Positions 6,993 to 8,145 of a stretch of DNA of 8,145 nt are shown piece by piece. This DNA comes from Bacteroidales bacterium (lineage in GTDB: Bacteria; Bacteroidota; Bacteroidia; Bacteroidales; UBA932). The translations under genes were made by a program, and so were the position numbers. Every line of letters begins with the position of its first letter. Position 1 is the stretch's first letter. The notes under the pieces were generated by a model. That model made no database searches. It was not told the DNA's origin and worked only from the letters and a program-made list of their open reading frames with translations. The stretch covers positions 1 to 8,145 of the forward strand of contig JAFZMA010000067.1 in NCBI GenBank assembly GCA_017551215.1, given 5' to 3'.

Positions 6993-8144
6993 TCATTTTA
7001 TAACAAATTGTAATCCCCGTAAAATCCAAGTGAAGTCTAATGGATTGTCTCCAAAAGGTGGCATCGGAACATTAAGAGAAAGGCCTTTAATGTTTATTTT
7101 GTATACCGGCCGCCATTTTTCTGGAACTAAAGGGCTTTCTTCTAAACCCTCGTTATATCTTTTTATACGTTTTTGTTTTTCAATAAATCCTGCTCCATAG
7201 AGTAAAACAAAAGGGTCAATTCCACAAGTAGTTCCAATTACCCCAAAATGAAAATTATTCAAATCTTCAGCTCGCCCTTTTACCCCATTAAATCCCTTAA
7301 ACGTGAAAAGAGTTTCATTCAGGTCTCCCTTTCCTTTATCTTTGTCCTTATCTTTTCTATAAAAAGCTATTCCAATAATATGGTATTTATTAGTTTTTAG
7401 CTTTTGATTTTTGGGACTTCTGTATTTATAGTCCCACTTTTCATCTTCTTGAAAATTTGAACACCAAGTCAATGGAAAAGCATCAATGGCGTCACCAATA
7501 TTATGGGCAAGTAAGTTCATAAACCAAATATCTGCATTAATAACATCCCCTAAGGATCCAATAAAAGTGCCATTTAAGAAAACACGTAAATCTGGATCAG
7601 ATTCTTGATAATGAAGAATATACCCATAGTCATCAATTACAATACTATCTCCTGCAAAATCTAAATAAATAATAGGGCTTCCTGCACAATAATTATATGG
7701 TGTCAGTGGCAGGTATTTTTCTGCTTTCGGATCAATGTTGAACCACCTTGCAGTTATGGGGTCATACTGCCTGAATCCGTAGTCAATGTAATCTGTTCTG
7801 GCGGTGGTCTGTATTTCCTTTCCGTTGTAGAGGTCCCGCCTTGCGGTGATAGAAGATATGCTGTTCGGGTACAGGGTTGCTATAGAAGTTGGGATTGTAG
7901 GGAACGCCAGGTTCTGGCTTGTCTGTAGTCCGAACGGATAATATGCGTTCCTCTCGAGGATGTTTCCCTGTGCGTCTGTCACAGCCCTCACGCTACCCAG
8001 ATGATCCTTTGTGAAGAAGGCGGTTGTGTATGCCGTATTAGTCAGGATATTTGCTCCTGATCCTGTCTGCTCCCTTATCGCCAGAATCCTTCCGCTGTCC
8101 GCATCTATACTCTCCAGATAAGCCTTTGTCTGTGCGCTTGCTCC
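6993..8144 (-). CDS. Rhs/YD-repeat protein, C-terminal part with variable toxin-like tip
   Basis: The frame is open at the right edge, so the last 383 residues are seen; a GTG at 7991 is internal. Fragment residues 1-165 are the end of the Rhs core: KDHLGSVRAVTDAQGNILER, YYPFG, YNGKEIQTT, DYGFRQYDPITARWFNIDPK and LTPYNYCAGSPIIYLDFAGD. In related Rhs proteins the last segment normally reads as an NP-x(5)-DPxG-like motif; here it is DFAG. Residues 166-383 form the tip. It has a Lys/Asp tract (RKDKDKDKGKGD), a segment NNFHFGVIGTTCGIDPFVLL then YGAGFIEKQ, and a tail LNVPMPPFGDNPLDFTWIL then RGLQFVIK. These last two segments resemble, from memory, the ends of other Bacteroidota Rhs tips, possibly the family named bacterial toxin 44 (predicted RNase); this link is tentative. 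Such tips act on competing cells, and delivery genes are not in the window. The stop TGA lies 7 nt before the putative immunity gene. Confidence 0.85.
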   Translation of the reverse strand, partial: GASAQTKAYLESIDADSGRILAIREQTGSGANILTNTAYTTAFFTKDHLGSVRAVTDAQGNILERNAYYPFGLQTSQNLAFPTIPTSIATLYPNSISSITARRDLYNGKEIQTTARTDYIDYGFRQYDPITARWFNIDPKAEKYLPLTPYNYCAGSPIIYLDFAGDSIVIDDYGYILHYQESDPDLRVFLNGTFIGSLGDVINADIWFMNLLAHNIGDAIDAFPLTWCSNFQEDEKWDYKYRSPKNQKLKTNKYHIIGIAFYRKDKDKDKGKGDLNETLFTFKGFNGVKGRAEDLNNFHFGVIGTTCGIDPFVLLYGAGFIEKQKRIKRYNEGLEESPLVPEKWRPVYKINIKGLSLNVPMPPFGDNPLDFTWILRGLQFVIK

Positions 8145-8145
8145 T

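Noticed and set aside
7332..7361. The Lys/Asp-repeat codons in the Rhs tip as a tandem DNA repeat of interest.
   Set aside because: It is a short low-complexity tract (KDKDKDKGKGD), common as a flexible loop, with no longer repeat structure around it.

Overview
The window looks like a chromosomal piece from an anaerobic Bacteroidota organism, probably Bacteroidales-like. The pointers are the RF2 sequence, a fragment resembling the Bacteroides GH84 helical domain, a BamB/PQQ-type propeller lipoprotein, the near absence of Shine-Dalgarno sites before genes, a TAnnTTTG-type promoter, and an Rhs tip of the kind I associate with Bacteroidota. All assignments come from reading the translated sequence and from remembered family sequences; no searches were run.

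Layout. (1) 1-959, plus strand: the 3' end of a gene that probably encodes a GH84-type beta-N-acetylglucosaminidase, then a secreted 193-aa protein of unknown function. (2) 991-4561, minus strand: a tightly packed series read in the order prfB (release factor 2), class I [4Fe-4S] fumarase, methylmalonyl-CoA decarboxylase (ScpB type). prfB is split by an in-frame UGA and needs a +1 programmed frameshift; the slippery site and an AGGAGG stimulator are intact. (3) 4562-4654: a divergent promoter region with a good Bacteroidota -7 box for prfB. (4) 4655-6229, plus strand: a lipoprotein with a PQQ/BamB-like beta-propeller. (5) 6230-6388: a gap between convergent genes, holding a short tandem repeat array and an inverted copy of its core. 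(6) 6389-8145, minus strand: the 3' end of an Rhs/YD-repeat protein with a variable C-terminal tip, followed 7 nt later by a small membrane-anchored protein, which is the arrangement of a polymorphic toxin and its immunity protein.

How the genes relate. Fumarase and the ScpB-type decarboxylase both fit the fumarate, succinate, methylmalonyl-CoA and propionate branch of fermentation, although the mutase and CoA transferase are not in view. The Rhs tip and its neighbour form the accessory part. The DNA becomes strongly AT-rich almost exactly where the conserved Rhs core ends, as expected when toxin/immunity cassettes are swapped onto a conserved Rhs trunk. This toxin tip and its unrecognised partner are the best candidates for something undescribed. 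No tRNA, rRNA, CRISPR array, insertion sequence or replication origin was seen.
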